Below are positions 45,807 through 53,215 of a DNA stretch of 64,000 bases, in pieces. Source of the DNA: Parapedobacter pyrenivorans_A. GTDB lineage: Bacteria > Bacteroidota > Bacteroidia > Sphingobacteriales > Sphingobacteriaceae. The notes under the pieces are model-generated. The model did not search any database, was not told where the DNA came from, and saw only the letters and a list, made by a program, of their open reading frames with translations. Positions within the stretch are counted from its first letter, which is position 1, and each line of letters opens with the position of its first letter. The stretch covers positions 458,991-522,990 of the forward strand of contig NZ_JBHEUZ010000002.1 in assembly GCF_041925275.1 (NCBI RefSeq), read 5' to 3'. The position numbers and the translations under genes are program-made.

Positions 45807-46471
45807 TACAAGTATTCAATTATTCTATTTTCGAAGCAACGCCTATTATCGGTATTGTCCGAAATATTCCCCAACATACTGTCTTGGAAATCCTACCGAG
45901 GTATTTGGCAGCCGGGTTGACAACCATTGAAATCACCATGAACTCGCCGGAAGCACTATCGATAATCCGACAAGCTGTAAAGTATTTTGGAAAAACGCTT
46001 AATATCGGTGCCGGCACGGTGTGCCAAACAAGCGAATTGGATGCCGCACTGGACGCCGGAGCGGCGTTCATTGTCACGCCCATCATTGACTCGGATGTAG
46101 TTTTGCGATGCAAGCAACACGGAGTTCCGATTTTCCCCGGTGCCACGACACCGACGGAGGTATACCATGCATGGAAACTTGGAGCGACCATGGTCAAACT
46201 CTTTCCTGCAGAGTCTTTAGGTGCAAAGTACATCCAAAGCCTAAGAGGGCCATTTCCGCACATTCCTCTTCTCGCCACTGGCGGAATCAACATTGATCAC
46301 TTACAAGGTTACTGGTCGGCAGGCGTGGAGGGCTTTGGCATCGGCTCACCACTATTTCCCAGCAAACTGGTGAAAGAACGTGATTGGCAAGCGCTTGAGA
46401 AGCACTTTGTTGCCTATGCCTCCAGGATGAAAGAACTTGTGTCTAGCGGAAAAGAAAAGATTGGAATATGA
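45803..46471 (+). CDS. dgoA: 2-dehydro-3-deoxy-6-phosphogalactonate (KDPG-type) aldolase
   Basis: 222 residues, class I aldolase of the KDPG family. Catalytic Glu43 (TIEITM) and the Schiff-base Lys132 (ATMVKLFPAE) are visible; LLATGGIN binds phosphate. It splits KDPGal into pyruvate and glyceraldehyde-3-phosphate. As it follows dgoK, the galacto substrate is more likely than gluco; the enzyme may take both. Confidence 0.92.
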   Translation: MIQVFNYSIFEATPIIGIVRNIPQHTVLEILPRYLAAGLTTIEITMNSPEALSIIRQAVKYFGKTLNIGAGTVCQTSELDAALDAGAAFIVTPIIDSDVVLRCKQHGVPIFPGATTPTEVYHAWKLGATMVKLFPAESLGAKYIQSLRGPFPHIPLLATGGINIDHLQGYWSAGVEGFGIGSPLFPSKLVKERDWQALEKHFVAYASRMKELVSSGKEKIGI

Positions 46472-47766
46472 AAATCAAGAACTATCGTTGGCTCATTGTC
46501 GGCCTGCTGTTGATTGCCACGACCATCAACTACTTGGATAGGCAGATTATCGGTCTGCTGAAGCCTACACTGGAAACCGAATTTGGATGGACAGAGACCG
46601 ATTTTGCCCATATTGTGATGGCGTTCACAGCGTCATATGCTATTGGATTACTGCTATTTGGCAGGCTCACGGACGTGGTCGGTACCAAATGGGGATATAC
46701 TATTAGTGTGGTGGCCTGGAGCCTAGCCGGAATGCTACACGCAGCGGCTCGCGGTGTTGGTGGTTTCATTGCCGCACGTATTGGCTTGGGTATTGGTGAG
46801 GCCGGAAACTTTCCCGCCGCGGTAAAGGCGGTCTCGGAATGGTTTCCTCAGAAGGAGCGGGCTTTAGCCACGGGAATATTCAACGCGGGTACGAGTATTG
46901 GCGTAGTGACGGCTCTTTTTTTAACACCTTGGATTCTCTCGCACTATGGATGGCGGGAGGTGTTCTGGATTACTGGTGGCCTTGGTTTCGTTTGGCTGCT
47001 GTTCTGGTGGTGGTTGTACGCGCCCCCCGAACGTCAATCGAAACTGAATGAAGCAGAACTAGCGTACATCAAACGTGGGCAGGAAAACAGTACCGATGTA
47101 AACGAAAAGCCGATTCGCTGGACGAAACTGTTTACGTTCAGACAGACGTGGGCAGTTATAACAGGTAAATTGTTGATTGATCCGATTTATTGGTTTTTTT
47201 TGTTCTGGCTGCCATCGTATTTCTCATCGAGATTCTCCCTTGATTTGACCAAGCCAAGCTACGAGCTCATGGTTATCTATGCGGCTACAACTTTTGGTAG
47301 CATTGGGGGTGGATATTTTTCTTCGTTGCTGATTAAGCGAGGAATGGGGGTGCTCATGGCTCGCAAAATAACACTTCTGATTTTTGCGGTATTAGAAGTT
47401 TCCATCATCCTTGCACAGTTTGCATCCAGCATTTGGATGGCCGTAGGTCTCATCAGTCTAGCAGTGGCAGTTCATCAGGCATGGGCTACGAATATCTTTA
47501 CGTTGGCCTCCGACTTATTTCCGAAGTCGTCAGTCAGCTCCGTTGTAGGTATCAGCGGGACTGCGGGAGCAATAGGGGGTATCCTCTTTCCAATATTGGT
47601 GGGTTACCTACTGGATAGCTATAAGTTGCAAGACAACCTCAATGGTGGTTACAATCTGCTGTTCACAATCTGCGGGTTCACATACCTCTTGGCTTGGGTA
47701 TTGATTCATGGTTTAACTAAGAATTACGGTAAGAACGGCTACTTAAAATCGACTATTGAGAAATGA
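46468..47766 (+). CDS. MFS transporter of the hexuronate/galactonate (ExuT/DgoT) group
   Basis: 432 residues with 12 predicted membrane helices. The N-terminal ATTINYLDRQIIGLLKPTLETEFGWTETDFAHIV and FGRLTDVVGTKWGY are typical of the anion:cation symporter family that includes ExuT and DgoT. It should bring a free sugar acid from the periplasm into the cytoplasm, where dgoK and dgoA act. It overlaps dgoA by four bases. Last gene of the tightly packed part. Confidence 0.9.
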   Translation: MKIKNYRWLIVGLLLIATTINYLDRQIIGLLKPTLETEFGWTETDFAHIVMAFTASYAIGLLLFGRLTDVVGTKWGYTISVVAWSLAGMLHAAARGVGGFIAARIGLGIGEAGNFPAAVKAVSEWFPQKERALATGIFNAGTSIGVVTALFLTPWILSHYGWREVFWITGGLGFVWLLFWWWLYAPPERQSKLNEAELAYIKRGQENSTDVNEKPIRWTKLFTFRQTWAVITGKLLIDPIYWFFLFWLPSYFSSRFSLDLTKPSYELMVIYAATTFGSIGGGYFSSLLIKRGMGVLMARKITLLIFAVLEVSIILAQFASSIWMAVGLISLAVAVHQAWATNIFTLASDLFPKSSVSSVVGISGTAGAIGGILFPILVGYLLDSYKLQDNLNGGYNLLFTICGFTYLLAWVLIHGLTKNYGKNGYLKSTIEK

Positions 47767-47814
47767 GTATAGTCACGATATATATAATATGGGGTTTCTG
47801 AACGGTATAGATGC

Positions 47815-48180
47815 TTGTCAGACCCTACTGTTGAGCAGAAGGTGGAAGAGCTGCGTAGGGCGATGGTTTCCGCAAATGGGCAAATGTTGTCAAAGCTCAC
47901 ATTGCCTTCCTTGACCTACGGCCATTCCAACGGTGAAGTCGAGGGGAGGGAAAAGTTCGTCTCGTCGCTAGTGTCTGGCAAATACCGATTTCTGGATATT
48001 CGGCTTTCGGGCCAGGAAGTAATAATGTCAGGGGATGTAGCTGTTGTACGGCATCAGTTGGATGCGGAAGCAGCTGATGCAGGCAAGCCCCAAAGATCCA
48101 TCAGGCTGCACGTAATGATGGTGTGGCAACGGAGCGGTTCGGATTGGAAGTTACTAGCAAGGCGGGCTGTTAAAGGGTGA
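47815..48180 (+). CDS. NTF2-like (DUF4440/SnoaL-type) protein
   Basis: 121 residues, cone-shaped NTF2-like fold: EQKVEELRRAMVSANGQMLSKLTLPSLTYGHSNG and HVMMVWQRSGSDWKLLARRAVKG. A TTG is the only plausible start; the frame has a stop 30 bases upstream. Relatives in sulfatase/SusCD loci usually have a signal peptide, which is missing here, so the 5' end may have been lost. Role unknown. Confidence 0.7.
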   Translation: MSDPTVEQKVEELRRAMVSANGQMLSKLTLPSLTYGHSNGEVEGREKFVSSLVSGKYRFLDIRLSGQEVIMSGDVAVVRHQLDAEAADAGKPQRSIRLHVMMVWQRSGSDWKLLARRAVKG

Positions 48181-48264
48181 GCTGAGGTTGGCATAGAGAA
48201 GTAGCGAGATGCTTATTAAATGGCGATAGGTTAATCCCTACACCATCGTGCCCTTGCGGAAGAC

Positions 48265-48281
48265 AACTAGGTTACCTAGTT
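48265..48281. promoter_or_regulatory. Inverted repeat upstream of the membrane protein gene
   Basis: AACTAGG-TTA-CCTAGTT, seven-base arms, ending seven bases before the ATG at 48289. It could be an operator or a small translation-control hairpin. Only the symmetry is seen. Confidence 0.35.
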
Positions 48282-48288
48282 TTACAGC

Positions 48289-48945
48289 ATGCAACTCATT
48301 ACCGTTTACACCATTGCCGAAGCGGCCTGCCTCATTACAGCACTCTATTGCCTGCGCAGAGAGGGTTGGAACATCTGGGGGCTCCAACGCGCATACCTTG
48401 CCGTAGTCCTTGCCACCGAACTGGTAGGAACCTATATGCGCGGTGCGGCCATCAATAACCTTCCGCTTTACAACATTTTCATCCTCATTGAGGGGGCGGC
48501 CATCAGCACGGTCCTACGTGGTATGTTGCAGCCGTTGCTGCACCGCCACTTAGGTCCTTCGTTTTGGGGATGGCTTGTGCTTTTTGGCAGCGTATGGGCG
48601 TTGGAATGGTCAACCAGCCCGGCCGAATACGTGTATCTCAATTATACGGTGGCGTTGATGAGCTTGGTGTTTTTCGTGGCATGCGGCATTTACTTTTACC
48701 GATTGCTGCTCACCACGCCGCAACGGAGCATTAGCCGCCACGGCCCCTTCTGGTGGGTAAGTGGCACAGCTATCTTTTACCTGGGGGGCTTTATGGTCAA
48801 CTTGGCGCTCGATCTGCTCATCGAAGTTCCGGTGTATGTTGATACGGTTCTTTTACATGACATCATCAATGGCGGGCTTAACCTCGCTCTATATAGCTTA
48901 TGGGGGTACTCTTACATTACCAGATTCCTAAATCCAAGTTCGTAA
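48289..48945 (+). CDS. Multi-pass membrane protein of unknown function
   Basis: 218 residues with about six to seven hydrophobic helices (for example VYTIAEAACLITALYC, YNIFILIEGAAISTVL, WGWLVLFGSVWALEW, VALMSLVFFVACGIYFY). No recognised family. Its end overlaps the start of the histidine kinase gene by 46 bases, so the two are probably translated together. It may be the sensor or the membrane partner of the kinase, which itself has only one helix. Confidence 0.7.
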   Translation: MQLITVYTIAEAACLITALYCLRREGWNIWGLQRAYLAVVLATELVGTYMRGAAINNLPLYNIFILIEGAAISTVLRGMLQPLLHRHLGPSFWGWLVLFGSVWALEWSTSPAEYVYLNYTVALMSLVFFVACGIYFYRLLLTTPQRSISRHGPFWWVSGTAIFYLGGFMVNLALDLLIEVPVYVDTVLLHDIINGGLNLALYSLWGYSYITRFLNPSS

Positions 48946-49679
48946 TCCTTATTGCCGGCGGCACCGTGCTCGCAGTGCTTTGCGCATTGGGGGTAATAGC
49001 TATCGTGAAACTCTATGCCAGCCGGCTTCGTGCGCTGGAGGCTGAAAAGCGGCTCGCGCAATTCGAAGCAGCGGAGAAGACCCGGCAGCGGATCGCTGAA
49101 GACCTCCATGCCAGCATCGGGCAATCCATCGCGGTGGCAAAGGCGCTGGTGGCTGATCTCCTTGAACAGCATCCGGAATGTGCCGCTGCATTGCACAGTC
49201 TTTATAACCAATTGAACAGTGGTATGGAGGATCTGCGACAGCTTTCTCAGGCATTGCATGGTGAACGATTGCTCGAAACAGGGATTCTAATTGCCATAAG
49301 AACCGACATCGAACTCGCTGAACGGATGAATGGATATGTTATCAACAGTTCCTTGCCCGACGAGGAATTGCCGCTGTCGCATGAAACGAAATTAGCACTA
49401 TATCGGATGTTACAGAATGCAATGGCAAATATCTACCGCCACGCGCAGGCGAGCCTTATAGACATAACCTTACAGACAGATGAAGGGGGAATTACGTTAA
49501 TCGTAGCCGATAACGGGGTAGGATTCGATCCCGATCAGGAGCAGCAGCACCCCAGCTTGGGGCTGGATAGCATCCGGCAACATGCGGCACAATTGGGCGG
49601 CCAAGCCACCATCCTTTCTGCCGTTGGCAGGGGAACTACCGTAACGATACACTTACCACATACCATAGCAGATGAATGA
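48900..49679 (+). CDS. Sensor histidine kinase (NarX/LytS-like HPK7 type)
   Basis: 259 residues. One membrane helix (about 14-37), a short coiled coil, the phospho-acceptor motif RIAEDLHASIGQ with His70, then an N-box (RMLQNAMANIYRHAQAS) and G-box (VADNGVGFDPDQ...LGLDSIRQHAAQLGG). There is no periplasmic sensing domain, so the signal may come from the membrane protein upstream. It overlaps the response regulator by eight bases. Confidence 0.9.
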   Translation: MGVLLHYQIPKSKFVILIAGGTVLAVLCALGVIAIVKLYASRLRALEAEKRLAQFEAAEKTRQRIAEDLHASIGQSIAVAKALVADLLEQHPECAAALHSLYNQLNSGMEDLRQLSQALHGERLLETGILIAIRTDIELAERMNGYVINSSLPDEELPLSHETKLALYRMLQNAMANIYRHAQASLIDITLQTDEGGITLIVADNGVGFDPDQEQQHPSLGLDSIRQHAAQLGGQATILSAVGRGTTVTIHLPHTIADE

Positions 49680-50334
49680 AGAACAGACAAAAATCCGGTT
49701 GGCCATCGTAGACGACCGGTCGGTGAGCGTAGACAACCTGCGCCGGGCCGTCTCCGATAAGCAGGATGTTGTACTCTCCTTTACGGCCACCAACGGCATT
49801 GACTTGCAAGAGCAGATGGATATACACGGAGCCCCCGATGTAATACTGCTCGATGTAGAGATGCCGCTGAAAGACGGTTATAAAACGGCCCAGTGGTTGC
49901 GACAGTACTACCCCGACGTGCGTATCATCGCGATAAGTATTTTTGCCGAACCTGCGGTGGTTTCGGGGATGATCCGCAGCGGCGCGCACGGCTTTTTGCC
50001 GAAAGGTTCGCCTTCATCTATGGTTTACAGCGCTATCAAGGAGGTCGTCGAAAGAGGCGTGTTGCGTAATGCGTATGCCGACGGTGAACCATCAGTAGCG
50101 CCGGCCAATCCGGACGGTGGTATGCGCCCCGAAACGCTGACCGTACGGCAAATCGAATTGATGCACCTGTGCGACTCGGACGATACCTTCGAGGTAATTG
50201 CCGACAAGATGTGCTTATCCGTACATACGGTGAAACGCTACGCCAGCGAAATGTACCATCTTTTTGGCGTGCATAGCCGTCCGGCATTGCTGCGCGAGGC
50301 CCGGCGGCTCGGGCTGCTTCCCCTAGATAAGTAA
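49672..50334 (+). CDS. NarL/LuxR-type response regulator
   Basis: 220 residues. Receiver domain with acidic pocket Asp14/Asp15, phospho-acceptor Asp61 (ILLDVEMPLKDGY) and the switch region AISIF. The C-terminal HTH lies at about 155-215 (LTVRQIELMHLCDSD, LSVHTVKRYASEMYHLFGV). It is the partner of the kinase upstream. The next gene, the HTH of the repeat cassette, starts 25 bases after, so the target may be that cassette. Confidence 0.92.
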   Translation: MNEEQTKIRLAIVDDRSVSVDNLRRAVSDKQDVVLSFTATNGIDLQEQMDIHGAPDVILLDVEMPLKDGYKTAQWLRQYYPDVRIIAISIFAEPAVVSGMIRSGAHGFLPKGSPSSMVYSAIKEVVERGVLRNAYADGEPSVAPANPDGGMRPETLTVRQIELMHLCDSDDTFEVIADKMCLSVHTVKRYASEMYHLFGVHSRPALLREARRLGLLPLDK

Positions 50335-50359
50335 CTGATCTATCCATTTATAACCTACC

Positions 50360-50641
50360 ATGAATAAGCACGAATTGACCATCGAGATTATTGAAAAGCT
50401 AACCGAACTGTTGGAAGTGACCAAAGACATCCGCGAGTTCATGCCACGCCGCAAGCCATCAACCAGTGAGCCGCCCCAGTTGGTAGATAATATCTGGGTG
50501 ATGGAATTCCTGGGAATAAAGCGCACGGCATTCTACGAAAATGTGTGGCGAAAGGAACTGACACCCGTCAGAAAAGTAGGCCGAAAGGAATATTACGATA
50601 AAAAAGATGTATTTGAGCTGCTAAGGAAGAAGGCTGCTTAA
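50360..50641 (+). CDS. Small winged-HTH (excisionase/MerR-like) DNA-binding protein
   Basis: 93 residues. An N-terminal helix (ELTIEIIEKLTELLEVTKDIREF) likely for dimerisation, then the winged HTH VDNIWVMEFLGIKRTAFYENVWRKEL and a wing strand KVGRKEYYDKKDVFELL. This is the type that many mobile elements use as excisionase or repressor. Two bases after its stop begins the 21-base repeat array, an obvious candidate for its binding region. Confidence 0.82.
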   Translation: MNKHELTIEIIEKLTELLEVTKDIREFMPRRKPSTSEPPQLVDNIWVMEFLGIKRTAFYENVWRKELTPVRKVGRKEYYDKKDVFELLRKKAA

Positions 50642-50642
50642 C

Positions 50643-51143
50643 GACCGACCGTCGGTAATAGCCCATTTCCATACGGGGATACCGTAGAACCGGCTAACGA
50701 TAAGCCATAGCCGGCTGGAAGTAGCCGAATCCCGATAGGGGATGGCCCGTCACCGGCCGGTGACGGGCCATTTCCGGTTGGGTGCGGGCCATTACCGATG
50801 CCAGATCGGTCGAAGCCGGTCGGGAATAACCCATACCCGATCGGGGATAAGGCATTGCGGGGCGGGCACGCACCACTTCCGGTCGGTGGCGCACCGCAAA
50901 CAGCCGGTGGCCGTTCATTCATGACCAAATACGTGTCGCTGTTGGTCGGTGATTACCCATTTCCAATCGGTTATGGTTTATTTCCGGTCCGTTATGATCC
51001 ATTTCCGTCCGGTTATGATTCACTGTCGGTTGGCGGCGGTGCATTCCCGACCGTTGCCGCCCCATCCGCGTCCGGCGACGGACCATCCCCGGCCGGAAAT
51101 GGCGCATCTTTAATCGGAAATGCGATAAAACCGATCGGTTTTC
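50643..51143. repeat. Diverging array of 21-base units around a palindrome
   Basis: Five units run leftwards (50747 down to 50643, read on the minus strand) and 18 run rightwards (50766-51143), each exactly 21 bases with no indel. The core of the better copies is CCATTTCCGGTCGGTTATG; copies differ at many places. As 21 is three codons times seven, both arms can be read outward as heptapeptides rich in Gly, Pro and Phe (GxGPxPx), but no start or stop pattern supports a real protein. This fills the 621-base gap between the HTH gene and the membrane protein gene. Confidence 0.85.
50742..50771. repeat. Perfect 30-base palindrome at the array centre
   Basis: ATGGCCCGTCACCGG and CCGGTGACGGGCCAT are exact reverse complements with no spacer. 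The two array arms diverge from here. In RNA it would be a very strong stem; in DNA it could be a binding or cleavage site. Confidence 0.95.
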
Positions 51144-51179
51144 CGTCCGTTGTTGTTCGTTTCCGTCCGTTGTTGTCCG
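51140..51179 (+). repeat. Two 20-base direct repeats at the right end of the array
   Basis: TTTCCGTCCGTTGTTGTTCG is followed directly by a copy differing at one base (TTGTCCG at the end). They share the TTTCCGTCCG core with the 21-base units but have another period. After them comes a G/T-rich stretch up to the next gene. Confidence 0.8.
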
Positions 51180-51262
51180 TTGGTTTTGAGTGGGTTGTGT
51201 TGGGTTGTATGTTTGTTTCGAACGGCAGGGGCAATGGAGCGCTGCCGCTAAAGAAATAGATC

Positions 51263-51679
51263 ATGCATCAACAAACAATTGTTCGAAAGCTGCATCCGCG
51301 GGATTATGTAGATAGCCTGCACGATGCCGCGATGGCGCGGGAGGCAAGGCCGTTCCCGTGGCCCTGGGTAGGGGTTCCCCTACTGCTTATCCTTTTCCTG
51401 TACCTTGGCCCATTGCTATGGTGGATAGACGCCACCGCCGCCGTGCCCGATATCGGCGTGCTGAGCCTCGTGGTACTGGCGGCATTGGCTGCCATGTTCT
51501 TCTGGCTGCTGGCCGCCTGGCTGGCATGGGCATTTTTCAAGCGCCTCGCCGGTTTCGACCGCGAGGATTTCCGTTCATCTTTCAACACAATGAAGCCATG
51601 GAAACAAATGGGTTGCTATTTGTCGGTATCGCTATCGCTCTTCTGGGGGCTGGTGGTGGTACTGGCCGCACTGATGTAG
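51263..51679 (+). CDS. Small three-helix membrane protein (holin-like placement)
   Basis: 138 residues. After a charged N-terminal part there are three hydrophobic helices (about 35-55, 63-93 and 115-138), with the basic segment FKRLAGFDREDF between the last two. No known family recognised. It overlaps the hydrolase gene by 82 bases. The order membrane protein then cell-wall hydrolase resembles holin/endolysin pairs, but this is inference from position and topology only. Confidence 0.65.
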   Translation: MHQQTIVRKLHPRDYVDSLHDAAMAREARPFPWPWVGVPLLLILFLYLGPLLWWIDATAAVPDIGVLSLVVLAALAAMFFWLLAAWLAWAFFKRLAGFDREDFRSSFNTMKPWKQMGCYLSVSLSLFWGLVVVLAALM

Positions 51680-52131
51680 GGAAACCGGGAGCGCTTACCG
51701 CCAACGCCTTGCCCCAAGTATACGCGGCCGAGATCGGGGTGCGCGAAGCGACGGGCAATAACGACGGCCCGCGCGTAGTGGCGTACCTACGCTACTGCGG
51801 CCTGGCAGAAGGCTATGAATGGTGCGCGGCATTTGTAAGCTGGTGCCACGGCCAGGCAGGATACCCCGGGCCCCGGAATGCCTGGGCGGCGGCGCTATTC
51901 CCCTCAGAAAGGACCGTCTGGGCAAAGGCAGGGGCAACTGCGGGGGGAACGCCCCGTGCGGGGGATGTGTTCGGCATTTACATAGCCAGCAAAAAGCGCA
52001 TCGGCCATTGCGGATTCGTAGATGGGTGGAACGGCAAATGGTGCATTACGGTGGAAGGCAATGTAAGCAATGCCGTGGTGCGGAAACGGCGGCCCGTCCG
52101 TACGATCCACGCGGTTTCGCGGTGGCATTGA
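51598..52131 (+). CDS. CHAP/NlpC-P60-like cell-wall hydrolase (TIGR02594-like)
   Basis: 177 residues; start at the ATG (METNGLLFVGIAIALLGAGGG), which gives an N-terminal hydrophobic segment, within the end of the membrane protein gene. Papain-like peptidase/amidase motifs: catalytic Cys76 in YEWCAAFVSWC, His137 in RIGHCGFVDG and the third residue in ITVEGNV. PGPRNAWAAALF also fits the family. It would cut peptidoglycan amide bonds. The frame stays open upstream to 51358 but that stretch lies antiparallel to nothing meaningful and overlaps the previous gene. Confidence 0.82.
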   Translation: METNGLLFVGIAIALLGAGGGTGRTDVGKPGALTANALPQVYAAEIGVREATGNNDGPRVVAYLRYCGLAEGYEWCAAFVSWCHGQAGYPGPRNAWAAALFPSERTVWAKAGATAGGTPRAGDVFGIYIASKKRIGHCGFVDGWNGKWCITVEGNVSNAVVRKRRPVRTIHAVSRWH

Positions 52132-52238
52132 TAGGAATTAAGCCGTGAAGCGGCACAACCGGGGCAGCGCGCGCTTATTAGCTATACCTCGGTGTAACGC
52201 AAGCGGGATTTTGATAATAATACAAAAAAAGTAAAAAA

Positions 52239-52871
52239 ATGAAAAAGAGAACAGCCAGAGGTGGCTTTAAAAACATCAAAGACAATGATTTGCTCAATTT
52301 GGGCGGCACGGTGCTGCTGGCCATGGAGAGCAATGCGAATTTTACGACGCCCGATCCGGATTTGGCAGTCGTGCAAGCGGCGTATGACGATTACAAGCTC
52401 AAGCTGGAGACCGCCAGCAGGCAGGGCAGTCCGCTGGATAAAAGCGTGAAGCGCGATAGCAAGACCGCACTCGTGGGGTTGCTGAAACGGTTGGCGTTTT
52501 ATGTGAATACCGTGGCGGATGGCGACCTTTCCATCGTGCTCAGCTCGGGTTTCCCCGTGGCGGGGCTACCCACTCCGCTCATGCCGCCCGGTATACCGGA
52601 GCGTTTGCGGCTGTTGGACTACCTGCAATCCGGGCAACTCAACCTCGAGTTCGATCCGGTGGAAGGGGCTTGGTTGTTTGAAATCTGCGTATCCAGCGAA
52701 AAGGATGCGGCGGGCAACATCATCTGGCCGGAGCCGTTCATCAGCCGGAGCCGGACAGGAAACATCCTGGCACCGTTGGAGGTAGGGGTACGTTACTACG
52801 CGCGTGTCCGCGCCCGCAATGGGTCTGGCGTGAGTGACTGGTCCGAACCGGTATCGCAGCTAGTGCGCTAA
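52239..52871 (+). CDS. Fibronectin type III domain protein
   Basis: 210 residues without a signal peptide. The first ~115 residues are helical (VVQAAYDDYKLKLETASRQGSPLDKSVKRDSK, ALVGLLKRLAFYVNTVADGD). Residues ~118-210 form one Fn3 domain (AWLFEICVSSEKDAAGNIIWP, LEVGVRYYARVRARNGSGVSDWSEPV). Proteins of this build are common in Sphingobacteria near TIGR02594-like hydrolases; the role is not known. It has an A-rich leader with AAAAAAAGTAAAAAA and is closed by a terminator. Confidence 0.75.
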   Translation: MKKRTARGGFKNIKDNDLLNLGGTVLLAMESNANFTTPDPDLAVVQAAYDDYKLKLETASRQGSPLDKSVKRDSKTALVGLLKRLAFYVNTVADGDLSIVLSSGFPVAGLPTPLMPPGIPERLRLLDYLQSGQLNLEFDPVEGAWLFEICVSSEKDAAGNIIWPEPFISRSRTGNILAPLEVGVRYYARVRARNGSGVSDWSEPVSQLVR

Positions 52872-52879
52872 CAACCTGG

Positions 52880-52930
52880 AGGCACCGCCAACACCCCTAC
52901 TTCACGGTGAGGGCACGGCGGTGCCTTTTT
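52880..52930 (+). terminator. Terminator of the repeat cassette
   Basis: AGGCACCGCC and GGCGGTGCCT pair over a 27-base loop region, followed by TTTTTATA. It ends the HTH-to-Fn3 cassette. Confidence 0.85.
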
Positions 52931-53128
52931 ATATACATCTGAGCACGAGTTGCGGCAAACCATCGGCATTTCGCCTCGCCCCACGGGTATATCGCGATTT
53001 ACCAGCAATCGCACCAGCAAACACAAGATTCGGGCACCACCCGGCAAACGCATACCACGGTGGGGGAGCAGGTATAATCCGTATCCGACTACGCTTTCAC
53101 ACAAGAAGCCCACGTGGAAAAAACAAGT

Positions 53129-53215
53129 ATGTTTCAATCTAGTCGGTTATTGATTATCGCTGTTGTTTTGATGCTGCTTTTATTTTTTTGGATGAAGCGT
53201 AGGTTCTGGAACTAA
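53129..53215 (+). CDS. Possible 28-residue single-helix membrane peptide
   Basis: ATG TTT CAA TCT...TGG AAC TAA reads MFQSSRLLIIAVVLMLLLFF then WMKRRFWN: one hydrophobic helix of about 17 residues followed by a basic end. The architecture is like small type I toxin or regulatory peptides. It lies in the 341-base gap after the Fn3 gene and overlaps the 3' end of the toxin gene on the other strand by four bases. No clear ribosome binding site beyond GTGGAAAAAAC. Otherwise the gap holds only the terminator. Confidence 0.4.
   Translation: MFQSSRLLIIAVVLMLLLFFWMKRRFWN

Noticed and set aside
50643..51143. Array considered as a CRISPR array
   Set aside because: Units are adjoining, degenerate and 21 bases with no unique spacers, and they invert at a palindrome; no cas gene is near.
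50638..51259. Two open frames over the array (minus 50638-50928, plus 50798-51259) as Gly/Pro heptad proteins
   Set aside because: Openness follows from the 21-base period; the starts are arbitrary, the two frames overlap each other, and the plus one runs into plain intergenic sequence. Kept only as a possibility in the repeat entry.
51358..51597. N-terminal extension of the CHAP hydrolase to a GTG at 51358
   Set aside because: The extension is Arg-rich, lies out of frame within the membrane protein gene, and the ATG at 51598 gives a sensible hydrophobic N-terminus.
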